5,657 bases of DNA, from contig CAIYPH010000777.1 in assembly GCA_903928045.1 (NCBI GenBank), forward strand, positions 1-5,657. Reading direction: 5' to 3'. Under the pieces are notes generated by a model. It searched no databases. It saw nothing but the letters and a program-made list of their open reading frames with translations, and was not told the origin of the DNA. Origin of the DNA: an uncultured Rhodospirillales bacterium. Its GTDB lineage: Bacteria; Pseudomonadota; Alphaproteobacteria; Acetobacterales; Acetobacteraceae. Below, in pieces: positions 1-5,611 of this stretch. The position numbers and the translations under genes were made by a program. Every line of letters starts with the position of its first letter. Within the stretch, counting starts at the first letter, position 1.

Positions 1-45
1 GCCGGGGAGTAGAATCGCAGATCTAAACAGATGACGAAATAAGAG

Positions 46-95
46 ATAAAGTTTTTGATTATTTTTTCAAAAAGAAGCGCTTGCTTTCTTTTGCC
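46..95 (-). repeat. Degenerate copy of an AT-rich palindromic intergenic repeat
   Basis: This stretch is homologous to the two repeats at the right end of the window. It shares the order A/T run, TTC, A run, GAAGCGCTT and then a CTT-rich tail with the copy at 5563-5611, in the same + strand orientation. The core palindrome (57-78) has 10-base arms around a TC centre; two of the ten pairs are mismatched because both C positions of the left arm are A, so the copy looks decayed. Read on the minus strand it follows the stop codon of the small gene directly. There a 10-base stem (one mismatch, one G-T pair) with an AAGC loop ending in a T run could also serve that gene as a weak terminator. The family name and copy number in the genome are unknown to me. 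Confidence 0.7.
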
Positions 96-99
96 GCGC

Positions 100-258
100 T
101 CAGGCCTTGACGTTGAGCTTACCCGCGCTGGCCGGCGACCCGCCGCCGTCGTGATCGCCATCATTGTCCGCGGCCTTCGGGGGCGGCGGAGGGGCGGCGG
201 TCTTGCCCGCGGTCTGGACGTGATGCGTGCTGCCGCCGACGGCGCCAATGCTTGACAT
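100..258 (-). CDS. Small proline/aspartate/glycine-rich hypothetical protein (52 aa)
   Basis: I cannot assign a function. The predicted 52-residue protein starts MSSIGAVGGS and has a run of five prolines (residues 23-27). It then has an acidic DNDGDHDGGG segment (31-40) and ends KLNVKA. DGDHDG at 33-38 matches the DxDxDG core of calcium-binding loops, but the remaining loop ligands and flanking helices of an EF-hand are absent, so metal binding is only a possibility. There is no signal peptide, membrane segment or cysteine, and composition suggests disorder. The ATG at 258-256 is chosen because AAAGGGG (272-266) sits 7 bases upstream. The frame stays open to 414, but that longer form lacks a comparable site and would place 52 unremarkable residues ahead. 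The gene is divergent from the transporter operon. I recall similar short proteins in alphaproteobacterial genomes, without a known role. Confidence 0.6.
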   Translation of the reverse strand: MSSIGAVGGSTHHVQTAGKTAAPPPPPKAADNDGDHDGGGSPASAGKLNVKA

Positions 259-265
259 GGGGATA

Positions 266-272
266 CCCCTTT
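266..272 (-). promoter_or_regulatory. Ribosome binding site that fixes the start of the small gene
   Basis: On the minus strand AAAGGGG lies 7 bases before the ATG at 258. It supports the 52-residue form over the longer open frame that reaches 414. Confidence 0.55.
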
Positions 273-464
273 GTAGCGGAAATTGGGTGGTGTGGAGATT
301 TTTCCTTGGCGCCGGCCAAGCGGTTTCTGCCGGTGACGCCATATCGCGCGCAATCCGTGAATATTCGGTGAAGCCCGCGGCGAAATTGCCACTAGCAGTT
401 CTCTGCATCTCCATCCTATCATCCGCGCAATGGCTGCCGGCGAACCGCCGAGACGGCCGACATT

Positions 465-471
465 GGGAGGG
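465..471 (+). promoter_or_regulatory. Strong ribosome binding site of the solute-binding protein gene
   Basis: GGGAGGG precedes the ATG at 480 by 8 bases. It supports that ATG over the in-frame Met codon at 489, which would give a start three residues later. It is the strongest such site in the operon, in keeping with high expression of the binding protein. Confidence 0.65.
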
Positions 472-479
472 TTTCCAGG

Positions 480-1724
480 ATGCAGCGGATGATTCGGCTG
501 TTCGCGGTGCTGCTTGTCTCCATCGTCACCTTGCTTGGCGCTTCGGCGCAGGCGCAGCAGACCATCAAGGTCGCCTATACGGACCCGCTTTCGGGCCCCT
601 TCGCGCAGGTTGGTGACGCCAACCTCAAGCAGATGCAGTACATCATCGACTACATCAACGACCATGGCGGGGCGCTGGGCAAGAAGTTCGAGCTGGTGCC
701 GTTCGACAACAAGTCGAACCCCTCGGACGCCCTGATCGCGCTCAAAAGCGCGACCGACCAGAACATGCCCTTCATCATGCAATGCTCCGGCTCCAACATT
801 GCCGCGGCGCTGATCGAGGCGATCAACAAGCATAACGACCGCAACCCCGACAACCGCATCATCTACCTCAACTGCGGCGCGGTGGCGACCGAGCTCACCA
901 ATGAGCAATGCAGCTTCTGGCATTTCCGCTTCGACCTGCACGTGGCGATGAAGGCCGAGGTGATGGTGCGCGCCATCCCGCAGGACGTGAAAAAAGTCTA
1001 CCTCATCAACCAGGACTACCTGTTCGGCCAGTCCGTGCAGCGCGACGTCAAGACGTTCCTTGCCAAGAACCGGCCCGATGTCACCGTGGTCGGCGATGAG
1101 CTGATCCCGCTTGGCAAAATCAAGGACTTCTCGCCCTACATCACCAAGATCAAGGCATCCGGCGCCCAGGCTCTGCTGACCGGCAACTGGGGCCCGGACA
1201 TGAACCTGCTGATCAAGGCCGGCATCGATGCGGGCGCCGACCTGCGCTACTACACCTTCTACGCCCACCTCGCCGGCGGCCCCACCGCCATCGGCCCGGC
1301 CGGTGAGAACAAGGTGTTCGCGGTGATGTCCTACAGCGAGAACGTTGCCCCGGAGATCGGCAACAAGGAGGCCGAGGCCTTCACGCTTGGCTTCCGTGCC
1401 AAGCACAACTTCGACTTCTCGGCAGCCGGCTTCCGCACCATCTTCGAGTATCTCCAGGCCGGTGTGAACAAGGCCGGCGCGGTGGATGCGACCAAGATCG
1501 CCTTCGCCATGGAAGGCCTCTCGCTGAAGGACTATCTCGGCTTCGACACCACGATGCGCAAGGATGATCACCAGATCATCAGCGAATACTTCGTCGGTGT
1601 CTTCAAAAAGGGCGTGAAATACGAAGCCGAGGGCACGGGCCTCGGTTGGCAGACCGCGGCGACCATTCTCGCCAAGGACGTCGACCAGCCCAATACCTGC
1701 AAAATGAAGCGTCCCCGCATCTGA
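480..1724 (+). CDS. Periplasmic solute-binding protein of a branched-chain amino acid-type ABC transporter
   Basis: This is the exported ligand receptor of the importer, a Peripla_BP_6/LivK-like type I binding protein. A Sec signal peptide is clear: basic start with R3 and R6, hydrophobic core about residues 7-20, and an ASAQA cleavage motif, giving a mature protein from about Q26. No lipobox cysteine is present, so it should be soluble in the periplasm. The mature N-terminus IKVAYTDPLSGPFAQVGDA is the typical first strand and ligand loop of the family; VYLINQDYLFGQS (173-185) and LLTGNWGPD (232-240) are typical of the second lobe. At 414 residues it is somewhat longer than LivK of E. coli, ending in TCKMKRPRI. 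It has four cysteines (102, 132, 144, 407), three of them in the first lobe. Leucine, isoleucine or valine is the default ligand, but related proteins bind aromatic acids or amides, so the substrate stays open. The gene is first in the operon and separated from livH by a terminator hairpin. Confidence 0.93.
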   Translation: MQRMIRLFAVLLVSIVTLLGASAQAQQTIKVAYTDPLSGPFAQVGDANLKQMQYIIDYINDHGGALGKKFELVPFDNKSNPSDALIALKSATDQNMPFIMQCSGSNIAAALIEAINKHNDRNPDNRIIYLNCGAVATELTNEQCSFWHFRFDLHVAMKAEVMVRAIPQDVKKVYLINQDYLFGQSVQRDVKTFLAKNRPDVTVVGDELIPLGKIKDFSPYITKIKASGAQALLTGNWGPDMNLLIKAGIDAGADLRYYTFYAHLAGGPTAIGPAGENKVFAVMSYSENVAPEIGNKEAEAFTLGFRAKHNFDFSAAGFRTIFEYLQAGVNKAGAVDATKIAFAMEGLSLKDYLGFDTTMRKDDHQIISEYFVGVFKKGVKYEAEGTGLGWQTAATILAKDVDQPNTCKMKRPRI

Positions 1725-1730
1725 CCGGAC

Positions 1731-1767
1731 GGCGCCCGCGCAACCCCGCGCGGGCGCCTCCTTTTTT
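1731..1767 (+). terminator. Intrinsic terminator between the binding-protein gene and livH
   Basis: A perfect 11-base GC-rich stem, GGCGCCCGCGC (1731-1741) with GCGCGGGCGCC (1748-1758), closes an AACCCC loop and is followed by TCC and six Ts (1762-1767). It begins 6 bases after the binding-protein stop codon and ends 14 bases before the livH start. This is a textbook Rho-independent terminator inside an operon. Partial read-through is the expected design, giving abundant binding protein and less membrane complex. The hairpin may also protect the 3' end of the shorter transcript. Full termination with a separate livH promoter is unlikely, given how little sequence remains before livH. Confidence 0.88.
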
Positions 1768-1781
1768 GCGGAACACGCGCC

Positions 1782-2729
1782 ATGGAAGTCTTCGTCGTCT
1801 CCCTCCTCAACGGGCTGGTCTACGGCATGCTGCTGTTCATGCTCGCCAGCGGCCTCACGCTGATCCTCAGCATGATGGGCGTGCTGAACTTCGCCCACGC
1901 CAGCGCCTACATGCTGGGCGCCTATTTCGCCTACACCATCAGCCTCTATCTCGGCTTCTGGGTGGCGCTGTTCCTCGCCCCGATCCTGTGCGGCTTCGTT
2001 GGCGCGGCGATCGAGATGTGGGGGCTGCGGCGCGTCCACAAGAACGGCCATATCGCCGAGCTGTTGTTCACGTTCGGCCTGGCGCTGATCATCGAGAAGG
2101 GCGTGCAGATGAGCTGGGGCCTGCTGCCGGTGCCCTACCGCGTGCCGGCGCTGCTCGATTTCCCGCTATTCTCCATCTACGGCACGCATTTCCCGGCCTA
2201 TCGCGCCTTCATGCTGCTGATTTCCGGCCTGATGTTCGGCGCCATCTGGCTCGGCCTTACCCGTACCCGCATTGGCCTGGTGATCCAGGCAGCGCTGACC
2301 CACCCCGAGATGGCCGGCGCCCTCGGCCATAACGTGCCGCGCATCTTCACCCTCGTCTTCGCCTCCGGCACCGCCTTGGCCGGCCTCGCCGGGGTGATCG
2401 GCGGCAACTACCAGGTCACCGAGCCCTCGATGGCCTTCACCATGGGCCCGATCGTCTTCGTCGTCGTCGTCTTCGGTGGCCTCGGTTCGCTGGCCGGTTG
2501 CTTCATCGCCTCGCTGCTGATGGGCCTGCTGCAAACCTTCGCCGTGGTGCTGGACTATTCGCTGGCCGACCTCCTGCGGGTGTTCGGCGTGGTGGTGACC
2601 TCGAAAACGCCGTTCGCCGAGGTGTTGACGGTGAGCCTGCCGCGGGTGGGGGCCCTGCTGCCCTTCATCCTGATGGTGCTCATCCTGGTCTTCCGCCCCC
2701 GCGGCCTGATGGGAACGCGCGAGGCATGA
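1782..2729 (+). CDS. Branched-chain amino acid-type ABC transporter permease, LivH family
   Basis: This is one of two membrane subunits forming the import channel. The protein (315 aa) is strongly hydrophobic. Clear membrane segments lie around residues 7-31, 40-60, 60-80, 91-108, 142-160, 188-208, 222-255 and 288-304. Family hallmarks are the N-terminal NGLVYGMLLFMLASGLTLI stretch, LNFAHAS (35-41), the cytoplasmic coupling region RTRIGLVIQAALTHPEMAGALG (161-182), FGGLGSLAGCFIASLLMG (231-248) and the FRPRGLMG end. The usual NFAHG is NFAHA here. The ATG at 1782 has only a weak GCGGAA element 8 bases upstream, and it lies just after the terminator, so expression should depend on read-through. 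Its stop overlaps the livM start as ATGA. Assignment to LivH rather than LivM rests on gene order and the FAHAS/GGLGS motifs. Confidence 0.93.
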   Translation: MEVFVVSLLNGLVYGMLLFMLASGLTLILSMMGVLNFAHASAYMLGAYFAYTISLYLGFWVALFLAPILCGFVGAAIEMWGLRRVHKNGHIAELLFTFGLALIIEKGVQMSWGLLPVPYRVPALLDFPLFSIYGTHFPAYRAFMLLISGLMFGAIWLGLTRTRIGLVIQAALTHPEMAGALGHNVPRIFTLVFASGTALAGLAGVIGGNYQVTEPSMAFTMGPIVFVVVVFGGLGSLAGCFIASLLMGLLQTFAVVLDYSLADLLRVFGVVVTSKTPFAEVLTVSLPRVGALLPFILMVLILVFRPRGLMGTREA

Positions 2730-4003
2730 GCTTCCTTCGCCGCAACTGGCTGTGGTTCCTCGCCATCGCCATCACCCTGCTGATCCCCTTCCTGTTCTAT
2801 GATTGGACAAAAGGCCGCCATTCCGGCTTTGCGCTGACGCTGATGAGCGAAATTGGCGTGATGGCCATTTTCGCGCTTTCCTTCAACATGCTGATGGGCC
2901 AGGCCGGCCTGCTCTCCTTCGGCCACGCCATCCTGTTCGGCCTCGGCGCCTATTGCACCGCCCACGTGATGAACGCGGTGAAGGCCGAGACGGTCTGGCT
3001 GCCCACGGAGCTGATCCCCCTGGTCGGCGGTCTCGGCGGCCTGGTGTTCGGCTACCTCATCGGCTGGCTCGCCACCAAACAGCGCTCGACCGCCTTTGCG
3101 ATGATCACCATGGGCCTGGGCGAACTGGTCTCCGCCGCCGCGCTGATGTTCATGACCTTCTTCGGTGGCGAAGGCGGCATCACCACCGATCGCGTGCTGG
3201 ACACCAGCCTGTTCGGCGTCAGCTACGCCTCGCCCTGGCAGGTCTATTGCCTCGTCCTCGCCTGGGCGGTGATCGCCATCGTGCTGATGCGGCTGCAAAC
3301 GATGACCCCGCTCGGCCGCATGGCCAACGCCTCGCGTGACAATTTCGAGCGCGCCCAGTTCGTCGGCTACGATCCGCAGCGCATCCGCCTGTTGCAGTTC
3401 ATGCTCTCCGGCTTCTTCGCCGGCATCGCTGGTGCGCTCTACACCATCATCTACGAGATCGTGACCTTCGACACCCTCGCCGCGGCAAAATCGGCCAACG
3501 CCCTCCTCGCCGCCTATATCGGCGGCGCCGGCGGCTTCTTCGGCCCCATCCTCGGCACCATCGTCGTCGTCCTGCTGCAAAGCGGCGTCAGCCTGCTCTC
3601 CAACGCCTGGCTGCTCTATGTCGGCGTGCTGTTCATCGTCATGGTGATCTACGCCCCCGGCGGTATCCTCGGCCTCATCATGCAGCACGCGCCGATCCGC
3701 CGCACCGGAAGGATGCGCGAACTCGCCCTCCCCTATGTCCGCATCTTCCTCCCGGCCGTTGTGCTGATGCTCGGCTTCGTCCTCCTGGTCGAACTCACCT
3801 CCTTCACCACCATCGGCGCCGCCCAGGGCAAGATCTTCAAAATCGCCGACACCGTCGTGAACACCCGGACGGCCGGCCCCTGGGTCGCCGCCCTGTTCTC
3901 CCTCGTGGCGGGGACAATCTGGATGCGATACGAATTCCGCATCTTCAAACTCACCTGGGACGCCCTGATGGACGACGCCAAACGCCAGGGGCTCGTGCAA
4001 TGA
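2726..4003 (+). CDS. Branched-chain amino acid-type ABC transporter permease, LivM family, with C-terminal extension
   Basis: This is the second membrane subunit of the importer, pairing with LivH. The 425-residue protein has an N-terminal membrane anchor (8-25) followed by the typical LivM core. Core motifs are NMLMGQAGLLSFGHAILFGLGAY, the coupling loop TPLGRMANASRDNFERAQFVGY (194-215), YIGGAGGFFGPILGT (264-278) and YAPGGILGLI (309-318). Ordinary LivM proteins end shortly after that last motif. Here about 105 further residues follow, with two probable membrane helices (about 338-357 and 384-400) and a charged cytoplasmic-looking tail. The ATG at 2726 overlaps the livH stop (ATGA) and gives the normal N-terminus. 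The frame is open further upstream to 2498, but that part lies inside livH in another frame and is not LivM-like. A short GGGAA precedes the ATG by 10 bases, and translation is probably coupled to livH. Confidence 0.93.
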   Translation: MSFLRRNWLWFLAIAITLLIPFLFYDWTKGRHSGFALTLMSEIGVMAIFALSFNMLMGQAGLLSFGHAILFGLGAYCTAHVMNAVKAETVWLPTELIPLVGGLGGLVFGYLIGWLATKQRSTAFAMITMGLGELVSAAALMFMTFFGGEGGITTDRVLDTSLFGVSYASPWQVYCLVLAWAVIAIVLMRLQTMTPLGRMANASRDNFERAQFVGYDPQRIRLLQFMLSGFFAGIAGALYTIIYEIVTFDTLAAAKSANALLAAYIGGAGGFFGPILGTIVVVLLQSGVSLLSNAWLLYVGVLFIVMVIYAPGGILGLIMQHAPIRRTGRMRELALPYVRIFLPAVVLMLGFVLLVELTSFTTIGAAQGKIFKIADTVVNTRTAGPWVAALFSLVAGTIWMRYEFRIFKLTWDALMDDAKRQGLVQ

Positions 4004-4752
4004 CCGACATCGCCATCCGCCTCGCCGAGGTGCAGAAAAGCTTCGGCCGCACCGAGATCATCCGCGGCGTCAATCTCGCCATCCCCCGCGGCGAGCGCCA
4101 CGCCATTATCGGCCCCAACGGCGCCGGCAAAACCACCCTGTTCAACCTGATTTCCGGCCGCTTCCCCATCACCTCCGGCACCATCGAGGTGAACGGCCAA
4201 TCCACCGCCGGCCTCGCGCCGCAGGAGATCAACCGCCTCGGCCTCTCCCGCAGCTTCCAGATCACCTCGATCTTCCCGCGCATGTCCGTCTTCGAAAACA
4301 TCCGCTGCGGCCTCCTGTGGTCGCAGGGCTACCGCTATTCCTTCTGGCAGCTCCTTGGCCGCCAGAAGGGGCTGAACGACCAGGTGGAAGCCCTGCTCGA
4401 CCAGCTCAACCTCTCCGCCCGTCGCAATCTCCAGGCCGGCCTGCTCTCCTACGCCGAGCAGCGCGCCCTTGAAATCGGCATCACCATCGCCGGCGGCGCC
4501 GACATCATCCTGCTCGACGAACCCACCGCCGGCATGAGCCACTCGGAAACCGAATACGCGGTCGCCCTCATCCGCCGGGTCTCGGAAGGCAAAACCCTCC
4601 TCATGGTCGAGCACGACATGGGCGTCGTCTTCGGCCTCGCCGACCGCATCACCGTGCTGGTCTACGGCCAGGTGATCGCCTCGGACGTCCCCACCGCCAT
4701 CCGCGGCAACGCCGCCGTGCGGGAAGCCTATCTCGGCACGGAGGCCGCGTGA
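4000..4752 (+). CDS. ABC transporter ATP-binding protein, LivG family
   Basis: This is the cytoplasmic ATPase partner of LivF in the importer. The 250-residue protein shows Walker A GPNGAGKTT (38-46), Q-loop Gln87 in SRSFQITSIF, Walker B IILLDEP (169-175) with catalytic Glu174, and H-loop His205 in VEHDM, all intact. The signature motif is LSYAEQ (149-154). The glycine usual in LSYGQQ/LSGGQ is Ala152. I recall LSYAEQ or LTYAEQ from a subgroup of this family, so this may be ancestral rather than a defect. The C-terminal VPTAIRGNAAVREAYLG is the LivG-type end. The start overlaps the livM stop as ATGA, with AGGGG (3987-3991) 8 bases upstream. Its stop overlaps the livF start. Confidence 0.94.
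   Translation: MTDIAIRLAEVQKSFGRTEIIRGVNLAIPRGERHAIIGPNGAGKTTLFNLISGRFPITSGTIEVNGQSTAGLAPQEINRLGLSRSFQITSIFPRMSVFENIRCGLLWSQGYRYSFWQLLGRQKGLNDQVEALLDQLNLSARRNLQAGLLSYAEQRALEIGITIAGGADIILLDEPTAGMSHSETEYAVALIRRVSEGKTLLMVEHDMGVVFGLADRITVLVYGQVIASDVPTAIRGNAAVREAYLGTEAA
4740..4744 (+). promoter_or_regulatory. Ribosome binding site that decides the livF start
   Basis: GGAGG lies 7 bases before the ATG at 4752 and only 4 bases before the in-frame GTG at 4749. Spacing favours the ATG. It forms a TGATG junction with the livG stop, a common arrangement for coupled translation. Confidence 0.6.
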
Positions 4753-5447
4753 TGCTCGAAGTTCGCGATCTCCACGCCTTCTACGGCAAAAGCCACATCC
4801 TCCAGGGTGTCGACCTCTCCATCGGCCAGGGCGAAATCGTCAGCCTGCTCGGCCGCAACGGCGTCGGCCGCTCCACCACCTGCAAGGCCGTCATGGGCCT
4901 CGTCCCCCCTGTCGGCGACATCCGCTTCAAGGGCCAACCCATCGCCGGCCTGCGGCCCGACCAGATCGCCCATGCCGGCATCGGCTACGTCCCCGAAGAC
5001 CGCCAGGTCTTCCCCGGCCTCACCGTGCGGCAGAACCTCGAACTCGGCCTCAAAAAGGCCAAAACCTTCGGCCGCTGGACCTTCGAGGACGTCTACAAAC
5101 TCTTCCCCAACCTCGGCGCCCGCCAAGACAACGCCGCCGGCGTGCTCTCGGGCGGCGAGCAACAAATGCTGACCATGTGCCGCACCCTCATGGGCGACCC
5201 CGACCTCGTCATCATCGACGAACCCACCGAAGGCCTCGCCCCCAAACTCGTCGAACAAGTCGGCCAACTCCTCGACGAAATCGCCCGCCGCGGCGTTGCC
5301 ATCCTACTGGTGGAACAGAAACTCACCATTGCGCTGAAAATCTCCACCCGCCTCTACGTCATGGGCCATGGCCACATCGTCTTCGAAGGCACCCCGGCCG
5401 ATCTCGCCGGCAATGAGGCGATCAGGAAGGAGTGGTTGGAAGTCTAG
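4752..5447 (+). CDS. ABC transporter ATP-binding protein, LivF family, with variant Walker A
   Basis: This is the second cytoplasmic ATPase of the importer. The 231-residue protein shows Walker A GRNGVGRSTT (34-43), family-typical YVPEDRQVFPGLTVRQN (79-95), signature LSGGEQQ (132-138), Walker B LVIIDEP (152-158) with Glu158, and VEQK at the H-loop (Gln189). Gln at the H-loop is normal for LivF proteins, E. coli LivF included. The notable change is Walker A residue 40: Arg (CGC at 4869-4871) instead of the phosphate-binding Lys. I recall GRNGxGRST from other alpha- and betaproteobacterial LivF-like proteins, so this is probably inherited, not a recent mutation. A GTG at 4749 would add one residue. 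The protein ends AIRKEWLEV, at the usual place for LivF. It is the last gene of the operon; a palindromic repeat begins about 7 bases after its stop. Confidence 0.93.
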   Translation: MLEVRDLHAFYGKSHILQGVDLSIGQGEIVSLLGRNGVGRSTTCKAVMGLVPPVGDIRFKGQPIAGLRPDQIAHAGIGYVPEDRQVFPGLTVRQNLELGLKKAKTFGRWTFEDVYKLFPNLGARQDNAAGVLSGGEQQMLTMCRTLMGDPDLVIIDEPTEGLAPKLVEQVGQLLDEIARRGVAILLVEQKLTIALKISTRLYVMGHGHIVFEGTPADLAGNEAIRKEWLEV

Positions 5448-5453
5448 GGCGAG

Positions 5454-5501
5454 TGAAGGAAGCAGTTCTTTTTGTGAACAAAAAGAACCAAAAAATCTTT
5501 T
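5454..5501 (+). repeat. Palindromic intergenic repeat, copy A (forward)
   Basis: A GAAGGAAGC leader is followed by a perfect palindrome with 11-base arms: GTTCTTTTTGT (5465-5475) and ACAAAAAGAAC (5478-5488) around a GA centre, then CAAAAAATCTTTT. It begins about 7 bases after the livF stop. The transcript could form a hairpin here and limit 3' decay or contribute to termination. However, the stem is mostly A-U and no clean U run follows on the + strand, so I do not call a classical terminator. It is homologous, in opposite orientation, to the copy at 5563-5611. Confidence 0.75.
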
Positions 5502-5562
5502 CCTGACTTCGTTGCCGTTGGCTTGCCTCTCCGGATGATGGGAAGCTGTACAAATCAGTGGA
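5502..5562. other. Spacer between the two inverted repeat copies
   Basis: I see no gene here. The sequence is less AT-rich than the repeats that bracket it and contains no obvious RNA gene, terminator or coding frame with a ribosome site. Confidence 0.4.
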
Positions 5563-5611
5563 ATAAAGGTTTTTTGCTTCTTTTTTTCAAAAAAGAAGCG
5601 CTTCCTTCCTG
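5563..5611 (-). repeat. Palindromic intergenic repeat, copy B (reverse)
   Basis: Read on the minus strand this copy has the same GAAGGAAGC leader, a perfect palindrome with 11-base arms around a GA centre (5576-5599), and the AAAAAACCTTT tail seen as AAAAAATCTTT in copy A. A second small perfect palindrome, GAAGCGCTTC (5595-5604), overlaps its edge. Copies A and B therefore form an inverted pair separated by about 60 bases, similar in layout to paired REP/BIME elements, although the sequence is not that of enterobacterial REPs. Confidence 0.75.

Larger units (their letters stand above)
259..479. other. Divergent intergenic/control region
   Basis: These 221 bases separate two genes transcribed away from each other, so promoters for both the small gene and the transporter operon should lie here. 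I could not find a convincing -35/-10 pair with proper spacing in either direction. A short inverted repeat, CTTGGC-GCCG-GCCAAG (305-320), is the only symmetrical element noticed; in such GC-rich sequence it may be chance. No RNA gene or coding frame with a credible start is evident. Confidence 0.5.

Noticed and set aside
305..320. CTTGGC-GCCG-GCCAAG inverted repeat as an operator
   Set aside because: Six-base GC-rich arms are expected by chance in such a genome, and no regulator gene or promoter element lies beside it.
259..414. Longer N-terminus for the small minus-strand gene
   Set aside because: The internal ATG at 258 has AAAGGGG at proper spacing. The longer form would occupy most of the divergent control region and has no such site.
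386..422. TTGCCA and TATCAT as a sigma-70-type promoter for the operon
   Set aside because: The spacing between them is about 25 bases, too long for a standard promoter, and no better partner was found.
227..616. Plus-strand open frame across the divergent region into the binding-protein gene
   Set aside because: It has no ribosome site, overlaps the signal-peptide region of the binding protein in another frame, and lacks recognisable motifs.
2461..2473. Short GTC run in livH as a microsatellite
   Set aside because: It encodes the valines of a membrane segment (FVVVVFGG) in a family-conserved place and is too short to count as a repeat array.
2498..2725. In-frame upstream extension of livM by 76 codons
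   Set aside because: It lies inside livH in another frame, reads as Ala/Gly/Arg/Pro-rich sequence unlike a permease, and has no good ribosome site. The ATG at 2726 overlaps the livH stop and yields a normal LivM N-terminus.
2555..4000. Very long open frame antisense to livM, plus others antisense to livG and livF (3733-4614, 4728-5267)
   Set aside because: They run opposite to well-supported genes, and their Asp/Glu/Gly/His-rich translations are the mirror of GC-rich hydrophobic codons. They are by-products of third-position GC bias.
5465..5500. Repeat copy A as a classical Rho-independent terminator of the operon
   Set aside because: The stem is mostly A-T and is followed by C and an A run rather than a T run on the + strand. 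A 3'-end role remains possible but is not of the standard kind.
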